The notes under the pieces were generated by a model. That model did not search any database, was not told the origin of the DNA, and was given only the letters and a program-made list of their open reading frames with translations. From Pseudomonadales bacterium (GTDB taxonomy: Bacteria > Pseudomonadota > Gammaproteobacteria > Pseudomonadales > Azotimanducaceae), in assembly GCA_024234635.1 (NCBI GenBank), contig JACKNX010000023.1:1-50387 (forward strand): a DNA stretch of 50,387 bases. The letters are read 5' to 3'. Below are positions 36,213-44,029 of this stretch, piece after piece (positions within the stretch are counted from its first letter, which is position 1; each line of letters starts with the position of its first letter). The position numbers were made by a program, and so were the translations under genes.

Positions 36213-37934
36213 TCAGTTGGCCAGACGCCCGAGGAACGCGCCCAGCTCGGAGCGGGTGCCGGCGAGGAGCTGCTGCCAGTCGGACTCCTCCCGCCGCGCC
36301 ATCAGGGTGCGCGCGCTCTCATCCCGATTGTTCCGCAGGGTCGGCGAGGCGCCCGCGTCCAGCAGCAGGCGGGCGTTGGCCGGCCGGTTTGCCCGCACGG
36401 CGATGATCAATGCCGTATCGTCGTGCCGGTCCCGCGCGTCCAGTTCCGGCATCGCGTCGAGAAGCAGGCGGGTGAGGGCCGGATCCGCCGCTGCCGCAGC
36501 CTGCATCAGAAGCGTGCCGCCCTCCGGTCCGCGGGCGTTCACGTCAACGCTGCCAACCAGCGCGGATACGACGTTTGTCTGTTCCCGGCCGAGCGCAACC
36601 CGCAAGGCGGCCAGGGCGGCGTCAGTCCGCGCCTCGGCGGGCAGCGCACCAAGCAGTCGAGGCACGCTGTCCGCCATGCCGTTGCGGGCTGCCCACCAGA
36701 GTGGCGTGTGCCCTTCCTCGTCCGCCTGCTGCGCCGGGCTTCCCGCGGCGAGCAGCGACGTCACGAGTGCCGGTTGATTGTGGCGTGCCGCAATCGTCAG
36801 TAGCGGCGTCGTGCCGTCATCACGCACGCCGGCGGCCAGCAGTGCCAGCGCGCAGGCGGCCGATGCGTGCGTCATGCTGAGGCGCAGCGCGTTGGCGGTG
36901 TGCCCGGCCGCCGCCGGTGTCGGATAGCGATGCTTGGCGAGCGTGGCGACGAGATCGGGTTTGTCCAGTTGTACGGCCAGCTCCAGCGGCGTCAGGCCCT
37001 GGGCATCCACCGGCTCGTTCGCCACCCTGGCCAGCGACGCGCGCAGCAGGTCCGCGTTGCCGGTTCGCACGGCATGCATCAGCGCCGAGTCGGGATCGGT
37101 TGCCGCCGGTGTCCGCGCGACCGTTTCCGGAAAGAGGGCAACCATTGCCGGCACGGCCCGCCGGCGCGCCAGCGACGCCGGTGTCCAGCCCTGGGCATCC
37201 CGGGCGCCGCGCGGCGCCGCGTGTCGAAGCAGCAGGGCCGCGGCTGCAGTGTCATCACGCGCCACCGCGCGGTGCAGCGCCGTGGCGCCGCTGGCATCGG
37301 TTGTCTTCACGTCGGCGCCGGCGTCGACCAGCGGCTTCAGCCAGTCCGCTCCCCTGGCAGCGGCAAGCTGCAGGGCATGGTTGCCCAGTGCATCCTGTGC
37401 GTCCGGCGATGCACCGCAATCGAGCAGGGGTTTCAGTGCATCGGGCCGCTCGCGGCGGATCGCGTCGATCAGTGCCTCGGATGGATCCTGTGTGTTGGTG
37501 AGCGTGTTACAGGCCGGCCCGCTCCGGTTGGCGTCCGCCAGGGTACGACGCAATCTCTCCAGGCGCTTTGTCGCCAGCCGATGACCGTCGCGCGCGGCTC
37601 TTTCCAGCCACTGCGCGGCGGCGTGCGGATCGTCGCGCTCCAGCAGGGTGGCATAGAGGTACTGACCATCGGTATCGCCTGCCTGTGCCGCGATGGCGAA
37701 CCAGTGCCGTGCCTGCGCATCATCGCGGGCAACGCCCTGGCCGAGGCGATGGAGATTGCCGAGCAGGCGCGCTGATTCGGCGTCCGTGGGGCCCGCGTGG
37801 GATTGCAGCCAGGGCAGGGCAATGTCGTAGTGGCCGAGCGAAAGCGCGCGGCGGATATCGTCAGGCATCGATTCCGTCGCGTGAGCGCCGGAATGCAATG
37901 CCAGCAGAAGCAGCAGCGCAATGGCGTGATTCAT
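36213..37934 (-). CDS. Exported ankyrin-repeat protein with N-terminal Sel1-like region
   Basis: The 573-residue protein has a signal peptide (NHAIALLLLLALHSGAHA), so it acts in the periplasm or outside. Residues about 40-130 are Sel1-like repeats (ARLLGNLHRLGQGVARDDAQARHWFAIAAQAGD). From about 150 to the end are roughly ten ankyrin repeats (for example GATALHRAVARDDTAAAALLLRHAAPRGARDAQG). It is a protein-binding scaffold; the partner is unknown. Its start overlaps the stop of the upstream oxidoreductase gene (ATGA), so translation is coupled. A GATCGG-TGGG-CCGATC hairpin (36199-36214) straddles the stop codon and may end the transcript. Confidence 0.88.
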   Translation of the reverse strand: MNHAIALLLLLALHSGAHATESMPDDIRRALSLGHYDIALPWLQSHAGPTDAESARLLGNLHRLGQGVARDDAQARHWFAIAAQAGDTDGQYLYATLLERDDPHAAAQWLERAARDGHRLATKRLERLRRTLADANRSGPACNTLTNTQDPSEALIDAIRRERPDALKPLLDCGASPDAQDALGNHALQLAAARGADWLKPLVDAGADVKTTDASGATALHRAVARDDTAAAALLLRHAAPRGARDAQGWTPASLARRRAVPAMVALFPETVARTPAATDPDSALMHAVRTGNADLLRASLARVANEPVDAQGLTPLELAVQLDKPDLVATLAKHRYPTPAAAGHTANALRLSMTHASAACALALLAAGVRDDGTTPLLTIAARHNQPALVTSLLAAGSPAQQADEEGHTPLWWAARNGMADSVPRLLGALPAEARTDAALAALRVALGREQTNVVSALVGSVDVNARGPEGGTLLMQAAAAADPALTRLLLDAMPELDARDRHDDTALIIAVRANRPANARLLLDAGASPTLRNNRDESARTLMARREESDWQQLLAGTRSELGAFLGRLAN

Positions 37935-39253
37935 GCCGTGCCGTACTTCGTCTGTACATCCACGCCGATGGACTCCAGCAGCGGAGTTGGCAGGATACCG
38001 CCCACGCAGATGATCACCACATCGTTGTCGAGCGCGCTACGTGCTCCGCCGATAGTGATGGCAACCTTGTCCTTGCCGATGGCGGTGATGTGTGCGTTGT
38101 ACAGCACGCTCAGGCGGCGTTCATCGACCAATCGTCCTACGTGTTCCTGGTTGCGTCGTCGCGCGCGTGCCAGATTGTCGCCGCGCACGACCAGCGTGAC
38201 GGTTGCGGCGCCGGCTTCCGCACAGGCGCAGGCAGCTTCCAGTGCCGAATCGCCGGCGCCGATCACGAGCACGCGTCTGCCAGCATGTTCGGCCGGATCG
38301 ATCAGCGTGTAGCTGACCTTGTCAAGCTCCTCGCCAGGAACATCCAGGCGCCTTGGCGTGCCGCGTCGACCGATTGCCAGTATGAGCGCCCTGGACCGGA
38401 AGTTACCCCTGGTCGTGCTGACGTTGAGTATGCCGTCCGCATCGGCGGTCACGCCGAGGAAGCGTTCACCGGTGTGGATCTCGATACCGGTGCGCGACCG
38501 GACATCCTCCCAGAAAGCGATCAGCGTTTCCTTGCGGACCTCCGAAAAGCGGAAGGCGCCCACGACCGGCAGCTCCGCGGGCTCGGTCATCACCAGCTTG
38601 CCGCGTGGAAAGTTGGCAACGGTGCCGCCCAGCGAATTCTGCTCGATCGTGCGATACCGCAGTTTCGCTGCGGTTGCGCCCAGGGTGGCGGCAAGGCCAG
38701 CGGGTCCCGCCCCGACAATGAATACGTCAACCTCCGCGGGTGCCCGGCTGGCTGTCTTCAGCCAGGCACGCACACCGTCGATCGCCTGACGTCCCTGGCT
38801 CACGGCATTGCGAATGAGTCCCATTCCACCAAGTTCACCTGCGATGAAGACGCCAGGTACGTTGGTGGAATAGTCAGCGTTGACGCGTGGAATGTCGACG
38901 CCGCGTTCGGCGGTGCCGAATACCAGCTTGATGGCGCCGACAGGACAGGCCTTCTCACACGCGCCGTGACCGATGCAGTCCGTGGGCGATATCAGCGTGG
39001 CCTTGCGATCGATGAGGCCGAGGATCTGGTGCGCTGGAAACTCCGGGCAGGCGTGAATACAGGACGAGCAGCCGATGCAGCGTAGCGGATCCACCACGGG
39101 GTGCAGGGAGGGTGGCTGCGTGAGACCCGCTTCGCGTGCTTCATTGAGGGCGGCCAGCATTTCCCGTTCGCGCCGATCACGCCGGCGGACTACCAGTGCA
39201 AAAACGAGCAATAGTGGCGCGAAATAGAGGAGATAGACGATCTGGCCATTCAC
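37931..39253 (-). CDS. Membrane-anchored ferredoxin-flavin oxidoreductase
   Basis: The 440-residue protein starts with one membrane helix (residues 5-22). A ferredoxin-type domain has two cluster motifs: Cys59/62/65/69 (CIGCSSCIHACP) and Cys93, His96, Cys99, Cys103 (CIGHGACEKACP). In the second, the second cysteine is a histidine. A thioredoxin-reductase-like FAD/NAD(P) module follows, with FAD motif GAGPAG (181-186) and NAD(P) motif VIGAGDSALEAA. It probably moves electrons between NAD(P)H and membrane or quinone carriers. The start is a GTG with AGGAG nine bases upstream. It is divergent from the cytochrome operon across 86 bases, so both may be co-regulated. Confidence 0.9.
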   Translation of the reverse strand: MNGQIVYLLYFAPLLLVFALVVRRRDRREREMLAALNEAREAGLTQPPSLHPVVDPLRCIGCSSCIHACPEFPAHQILGLIDRKATLISPTDCIGHGACEKACPVGAIKLVFGTAERGVDIPRVNADYSTNVPGVFIAGELGGMGLIRNAVSQGRQAIDGVRAWLKTASRAPAEVDVFIVGAGPAGLAATLGATAAKLRYRTIEQNSLGGTVANFPRGKLVMTEPAELPVVGAFRFSEVRKETLIAFWEDVRSRTGIEIHTGERFLGVTADADGILNVSTTRGNFRSRALILAIGRRGTPRRLDVPGEELDKVSYTLIDPAEHAGRRVLVIGAGDSALEAACACAEAGAATVTLVVRGDNLARARRRNQEHVGRLVDERRLSVLYNAHITAIGKDKVAITIGGARSALDNDVVIICVGGILPTPLLESIGVDVQTKYGTA

Positions 39254-39339
39254 AGGCGATTGCTCCTGAGGGATATCGGTCTCAAAACGTTCATCGTTAG
39301 CGTTCTACTCTAGGTGACTTCAATCGCAATGACTGTGAC
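39254..39339. promoter_or_regulatory. 86-base divergent control region of the electron-transfer units
   Basis: It separates the oxidoreductase/ankyrin unit from the five-gene cytochrome operon. CGTT occurs at 39288, 39295 and 39301, giving irregular direct repeats CGTTCAT-CGTTAG-CGTTCT. No canonical -35/-10 pair could be placed with confidence in either direction. Confidence 0.35.
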
Positions 39340-40161
39340 ATGGCTACGAACACCAGACTCATCAGCAACCTGAGCACGCTCGCCTGGTATGCGTTTGTCC
39401 TGGCGCTGCTGACCGTCGGCTGGCAGGTGCGCGACGACCGTCTGCTGGTTGCGGGCGAAGGCGTGGGGTACTGGCTGGGACTGATCGGTGCCTCGATGAT
39501 GCTGTTGCTCCTGTCCTATCCTCTGCGCAAGAAACTGCGGGCCATGCAGGGCCTCGGCGCAATACGTCACTGGTTCCGGGTGCACATGTTCCTGGGTGTG
39601 GCCGGGCCGGTTCTCATACTGTTTCACAGTAATTTCAGCGCCGGCTCGATCAACAGCAGCGTTGCGCTTTTTTGCACAATCGTCGTCGCATCCAGTGGCG
39701 TGCTCGGTCGTTATTTCTATTCCCGCATCCATCACGGCCTTTATGGCCGGCGCGCGACCTATGGGGAATTGCGCGACAACGTGCTCCGGGCGCAGTCAGC
39801 GACGAGTGCGGGCATCGATCTGCCGCCTGCCGTGGGCGAGTCCATCGCCGCACTGGAACGCATTGCGCTGGGGACACCGGATCGGCTTGGTCCCGTCTTC
39901 GTCACCGCGCTCACGATTGGCTGGCAGGGACGCCGTACGCGTGCGCGTATTCGTCGCGAACTCAGGCAGGCAGGTTTGTCGGCAGGTGATCGCGATCACG
40001 TTCTCGCGCATATCCGGCCACGACTCTCGTTGTTGCGAAAATTTGCGCAGTTCAGGGCGTTCGAGCGGTTGTTCGCGTTGTGGCACGTCCTCCACTATCC
40101 GCTGTTCCTGGTTCTTGTGGTCGCGGCCATCGTGCATGTGCTTGCTGTGCACGCCTACTGA
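39340..40161 (+). CDS. Di-heme b-type membrane cytochrome (quinol-linked)
   Basis: The 273-residue protein has about five membrane helices. Histidines sit at His82 and His96 on one helix and His252 and His266 on another. Each pair is exactly 14 residues apart, the arrangement that stacks two b hemes across a bilayer. A long hydrophilic loop (about 128-240) separates helices four and five. It resembles the membrane part of ferric-reductase-like or b561-like cytochromes. It should take electrons from the quinone pool and pass them to the periplasmic c-type hemes encoded 17 bases downstream, or the reverse. No convincing ribosome site precedes the ATG. Confidence 0.85.
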   Translation: MATNTRLISNLSTLAWYAFVLALLTVGWQVRDDRLLVAGEGVGYWLGLIGASMMLLLLSYPLRKKLRAMQGLGAIRHWFRVHMFLGVAGPVLILFHSNFSAGSINSSVALFCTIVVASSGVLGRYFYSRIHHGLYGRRATYGELRDNVLRAQSATSAGIDLPPAVGESIAALERIALGTPDRLGPVFVTALTIGWQGRRTRARIRRELRQAGLSAGDRDHVLAHIRPRLSLLRKFAQFRAFERLFALWHVLHYPLFLVLVVAAIVHVLAVHAY

Positions 40162-40178
40162 GCGACGAAAGGATAGAT

Positions 40179-41735
40179 GTGAGGCGGCGAATTGTTTCGG
40201 TGGTGGTGTTTGTCATTGTCACGCTCCTGTCTGGAGCGGGCCGCGCCGCATCGATCGAAACGCTGGTAATGCCTGGCCCGGTGGTCGACGCGCACGCGGA
40301 TATCGAGAGCCAGTGCAGCCAATGTCACGCCGTGTTTGGCGAATCAACCGAAGATGGCCTGTGCCTGGACTGTCACGAACCCGTTGCTGACGATAGAAAG
40401 AGCGGGCAGGGCCTGCATGGCCAGGCAGCGGTGACGGGTGAGCCATGCCGAACCTGTCACGTCGAACACCGGGGGCGGGAGGCGGACATCACCGGGTTGA
40501 ATCCGGACGTCTTCGACCATGCTTCGACCGGGTTTGACCTCACCGGTGGCCACCAGGCGCTGGCATGTTCGGGGTGCCACAAGGGCGGCGCGAAATTTCG
40601 CGAGGCGCCTAATGCCTGCGCCGGGTGCCACGAGGATGCCCATCGCGGGCAGCTCGGTGAGGCGTGCGAGGACTGTCATGTCACGCGCGCCTGGCGTGAG
40701 GCGCGTTTTGATCACGCCGCGAAGACCGATTTCAGCCTCACGGGCGCGCATGCGCAGGCGACCTGCGCGGCCTGTCACGCGGGCGGGGACTACAACGCTG
40801 CCGAAGCCGCGTGCCTCAGTTGCCATGCGCCGGACGACAAACACCAGGGCGGCAATGGCCGTGACTGCGAACGCTGCCATTCGACCGGGCGGTGGGCTGA
40901 CAGCCAGTTTGATCATGGACGCGCGACCGGTTTCCGGCTTCAGGGGAGCCATGCGGGACTCCAGTGCGCGGCCTGCCATGTCGAGGCACCCGAGGCGCGC
41001 AAACTGCCGGATACCTGCCAGGGTTGTCACGCGGCTGACGATGTGCACGGGGGACGCAATGGCAGCGCGTGCGCGGAATGCCACAACCAGGATCGCTGGA
41101 AGATCGCTTTCGACCATTTTGACCGCACCGGCTATCGGCTGGAGGGGGCGCATGCGACGCTGGCCTGTGCCAGTTGTCACACTGGTGCGCTGGAAGATCC
41201 CGTACCGAAACGCTGTGGTGGCTGCCATGAAAAGGATGACGTGCACGGTGGCGCGATGCCTGAATGCGAGCGTTGCCACGGCCAGCGGACATGGCGCGGC
41301 GACAATCGATTCCGGCACGAACTGACTGCCTTTCCGCTGCTCGGGCGGCATCGCTCGCTCGGCTGCGAGCAATGTCACCTGGCGCCCGGATTCGACGATC
41401 TCGCAGGCCAGGCATGCGGGGACTGTCATGCGGAGCAGGATGTGCATGAAGGGGCATTCGGCAGTCAATGTGCCGCCTGCCACAACCCGGCGGGCTGGAA
41501 CTTCTGGCGTTTCGATCACGACAGGCAGACGGACTTTGCACTGACGGGCGCGCACAGGGGCCTCGCCTGTGCGGGCTGCCACCGCCCGGGCGAAGCCGAG
41601 CCACCTGGCCTGGCCTGCGCGCAGTGCCACGATCGCGACGACGTGCACCAGGGACGCTTCGGCAGGCAGTGCGAGCGCTGTCATTCGACACGTACTTTCC
41701 GTGAACCGGTAATCCAGCGGGGAGGTGGACGATGA
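40179..41735 (+). CDS. 21-heme c-type cytochrome
   Basis: The 518-residue protein has a signal peptide (VSVVVFVIVTLLSGAGRAA) and 21 CxxCH heme motifs, about 24 residues per heme. After an N-terminal triad, motifs fall into six repeats of three. Each repeat follows the pattern CxxCH, FDH-x-x-x-T-x-F-x-L-x-GAH, CxxCH, then CHxxDDVHxG or a close relative. The conserved His of FDH, GAH and VHxG are likely second axial ligands. This matches the periplasmic multiheme cytochrome c3-like families. The GTG start at 40179 has AAAGGA six bases upstream. The stop overlaps the next start (ATGA), so translation is coupled to the 30-heme protein. Confidence 0.93.
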   Translation: MRRRIVSVVVFVIVTLLSGAGRAASIETLVMPGPVVDAHADIESQCSQCHAVFGESTEDGLCLDCHEPVADDRKSGQGLHGQAAVTGEPCRTCHVEHRGREADITGLNPDVFDHASTGFDLTGGHQALACSGCHKGGAKFREAPNACAGCHEDAHRGQLGEACEDCHVTRAWREARFDHAAKTDFSLTGAHAQATCAACHAGGDYNAAEAACLSCHAPDDKHQGGNGRDCERCHSTGRWADSQFDHGRATGFRLQGSHAGLQCAACHVEAPEARKLPDTCQGCHAADDVHGGRNGSACAECHNQDRWKIAFDHFDRTGYRLEGAHATLACASCHTGALEDPVPKRCGGCHEKDDVHGGAMPECERCHGQRTWRGDNRFRHELTAFPLLGRHRSLGCEQCHLAPGFDDLAGQACGDCHAEQDVHEGAFGSQCAACHNPAGWNFWRFDHDRQTDFALTGAHRGLACAGCHRPGEAEPPGLACAQCHDRDDVHQGRFGRQCERCHSTRTFREPVIQRGGGR

Positions 41736-44029
41736 GGGCGCTGCCGGGTCGATTGGCCGCACTGTTGCTGGGTACGTTGTGGTTCCTGTCAGGGGCAGTC
41801 CATGCGCTGCCCACCGTGGACGAGCACATCACCTACGGTTTCGAGCTGAGTGGCGCGCACCGCCAGGTCGCGTGCGAGTCCTGTCACCTGGGTGGCGTCT
41901 TCGCCTCCACCCCGCGTGAATGCAGCGCGTGTCACGACGGCTCCGGATTGCGCGCGCAAACGATGGTGACGCCCGGTCACCCGCGTACGACCACCAACTG
42001 CGATTCCTGTCACATCACTACTGCCTGGATCAGTATCGAGCGCGTGGATCACACGGAGGTGCTTGGCAGTTGCCGAAGCTGTCACAACGGCACGTTTGCC
42101 GCCGCCACGCCACAGAACCACCCGGTGACGACGCAGGAATGTGACGCCTGCCACAACGACATGACCTGGCTGGGAGCGCGCTTCGATCACGCGGACGTCA
42201 TGCCGGGAAGCTGCAGCGAATGCCACAACAACGTCAACGCCACGGGCAAACCCGCGCTGCACCTGCCTACTGCCGCGGCGTGTGACGATTGCCATTCGAC
42301 CGTGGCGTGGCTGCCGGCCCGGTTCGATCACGCGGGAATCGCGGGAAATTGTGTTGCCTGTCATGACGGCGCGATCAGCACGGGCAAGAACCCGACGCAC
42401 ATCAACACCAGCAACGTATGCGAGAACTGTCACACGGTGGCTGCGTGGACACCGGTAACCGTTGTGGACCACAACGACGTGCAGGGTACCTGTTCATCCT
42501 GCCACGACGGGTCGATCGCCACGGGCAAGGCCACCAGTCACGTCCCTACGGATGGTGAATGTGATGTGTGCCACTCGACGCTGGCATGGGTACCGGCGCT
42601 GTTCGATCATGCGGGCATTGTCGGCAGCTGCGCGCGTTGTCACGACGGCGCTATCGCCACCGGCAAACATCCCGCGCACATTGCCAGCACGAGCGTGTGC
42701 GAGAACTGTCACAGCGTGGATGTCTGGACACCGGCGACGGTGGTGGATCACAACGAGGTGCTGGGCTCGTGTTCGACCTGCCACAACGGCGCCATTGCCA
42801 CCGGCAAGACACCTGATCACATACCCACCGGGGGTGAATGCGATCTGTGCCATGGCACGCTTGCCTGGGTGCCGGCGACGTTCGATCACGCCTCGTTCAC
42901 GACAGGGTGCGCCTCCTGTCACGATGGCGCGTCCGCCACGGGCAAACACCCGGCGCACATCGCTGCCACCAATCAGTGTGAGAGTTGCCACACCGTGGCT
43001 TTCTGGACACCGGCGACGGTGGTGGATCACAACGAGGTACTGGGTTCGTGTTCGACCTGCCACAACGGCGCCATTGCCACCGGCAAGACACCTGATCACA
43101 TACCCACCGGGGGTGAATGCGATGTCTGCCACTCCACGCTCGCCTGGGTGCCGGCGACGTTCGACCATGCCGCAATCACGGACAACTGCGTCTCCTGCCA
43201 TGACGGCGCCACGGCAACCGGCAAACATCCCACGCACATCGCCACGACCAACCGCTGCGAGAACTGTCACAGCGTGGCGTTCTGGACGCCGGCAACGTCG
43301 GTGGATCATGCGGAGGTACAGGGTGCCTGCGACAGCTGCCACAATGGCAGTATCGCGCAGGGCAAATCGCCCGACCATCTGCCCACCGGCGACCAGTGCG
43401 ACAACTGCCACACGACAAATGCCTGGACGCCGGCGGTATTCGATCACGCGGGGGTAATGCCCGGCACGTGCTCAACCTGCCACAACGGGTCCACCGCAAC
43501 GGGAAAACCCGGCAATCACCTTCCCACCAACGGCGAGTGCGATCTCTGTCATTCCACACTCGCCTGGCTACCGGCGACCTTCGATCATGCGGACGTCACA
43601 CCCGGGACCTGTTCGCAGTGTCACGATGGTGTTACCGCCACGGGCAGGAATCCGGGCCACTTCCAGACGGCGCGGGAATGTGATCACTGCCACGACAGGT
43701 CGTTCTGGACGCCGCTGACGTTCACGCACACTTCGCCCAACTATCCCGGTGATCATGCCGTGCGTCTGGATTGCACGGACTGTCACGGTGGCAACAGCGA
43801 AACGGTGACCTGGCCCTTCCCGGGCTACGCACCGGATTGCGCTGCCTGTCATGCGAACCGCTACGAGCCGGGTGAGCACCGCAAGATCCAGAACCCGTCG
43901 ACGTCGTATTCGGTCTCGGAGCTGCGGGATTGTTCGGGCGCTTGTCACACCTACACGGACAGTTCGCTCACGACCATCAGTCGCAACCGGCCGGGCCCCC
44001 AGCATCGAGTCACGAGCAGGGGTTTCTGA
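41732..44029 (+). CDS. 30-heme c-type cytochrome with four-heme repeats
   Basis: The 765-residue exported protein (signal peptide ending AVHA) carries 29 CxxCH motifs and one CxxxCH (CSGACH) near the C-terminus, about 25 residues per heme. The central part repeats every 93 residues (279 bases), each unit with four hemes and recurring FDHA, HIPT/HLPT, ATGKxPxH and WTPATVVDHxEV segments that supply axial histidines. The repeat starts at 42419, 42698, 42977 and 43256. The C-terminal 70 residues lose the periodicity. The start overlaps the 21-heme gene and the stop overlaps the barrel gene. Such density is typical of electron wires rather than enzymes. Confidence 0.93.
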   Translation: MRALPGRLAALLLGTLWFLSGAVHALPTVDEHITYGFELSGAHRQVACESCHLGGVFASTPRECSACHDGSGLRAQTMVTPGHPRTTTNCDSCHITTAWISIERVDHTEVLGSCRSCHNGTFAAATPQNHPVTTQECDACHNDMTWLGARFDHADVMPGSCSECHNNVNATGKPALHLPTAAACDDCHSTVAWLPARFDHAGIAGNCVACHDGAISTGKNPTHINTSNVCENCHTVAAWTPVTVVDHNDVQGTCSSCHDGSIATGKATSHVPTDGECDVCHSTLAWVPALFDHAGIVGSCARCHDGAIATGKHPAHIASTSVCENCHSVDVWTPATVVDHNEVLGSCSTCHNGAIATGKTPDHIPTGGECDLCHGTLAWVPATFDHASFTTGCASCHDGASATGKHPAHIAATNQCESCHTVAFWTPATVVDHNEVLGSCSTCHNGAIATGKTPDHIPTGGECDVCHSTLAWVPATFDHAAITDNCVSCHDGATATGKHPTHIATTNRCENCHSVAFWTPATSVDHAEVQGACDSCHNGSIAQGKSPDHLPTGDQCDNCHTTNAWTPAVFDHAGVMPGTCSTCHNGSTATGKPGNHLPTNGECDLCHSTLAWLPATFDHADVTPGTCSQCHDGVTATGRNPGHFQTARECDHCHDRSFWTPLTFTHTSPNYPGDHAVRLDCTDCHGGNSETVTWPFPGYAPDCAACHANRYEPGEHRKIQNPSTSYSVSELRDCSGACHTYTDSSLTTISRNRPGPQHRVTSRGF
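42419..43534 (+). repeat. Four tandem 279-bp four-heme units inside the 30-heme gene
   Basis: Units start with the heme motif CENCH/CESCH at 42419, 42698, 42977 and 43256, exactly 279 bases apart. Units two and three share a 120-base block (42725-42844 and 43004-43123) with only two differences. That marks a recent duplication or gene conversion within an older tandem series. Confidence 0.85.

Noticed and set aside
41789..43447. Frames opposite the heme-repeat gene, which also look repetitive
   Set aside because: The repetition is inherited from the sense heme repeats and no known domain is present.
42419..43534. Possible assembly artefact or CRISPR-like repeat
   Set aside because: The 279-base units stay in frame, carry heme motifs and differ from each other outside one block, so they are real coding repeats.
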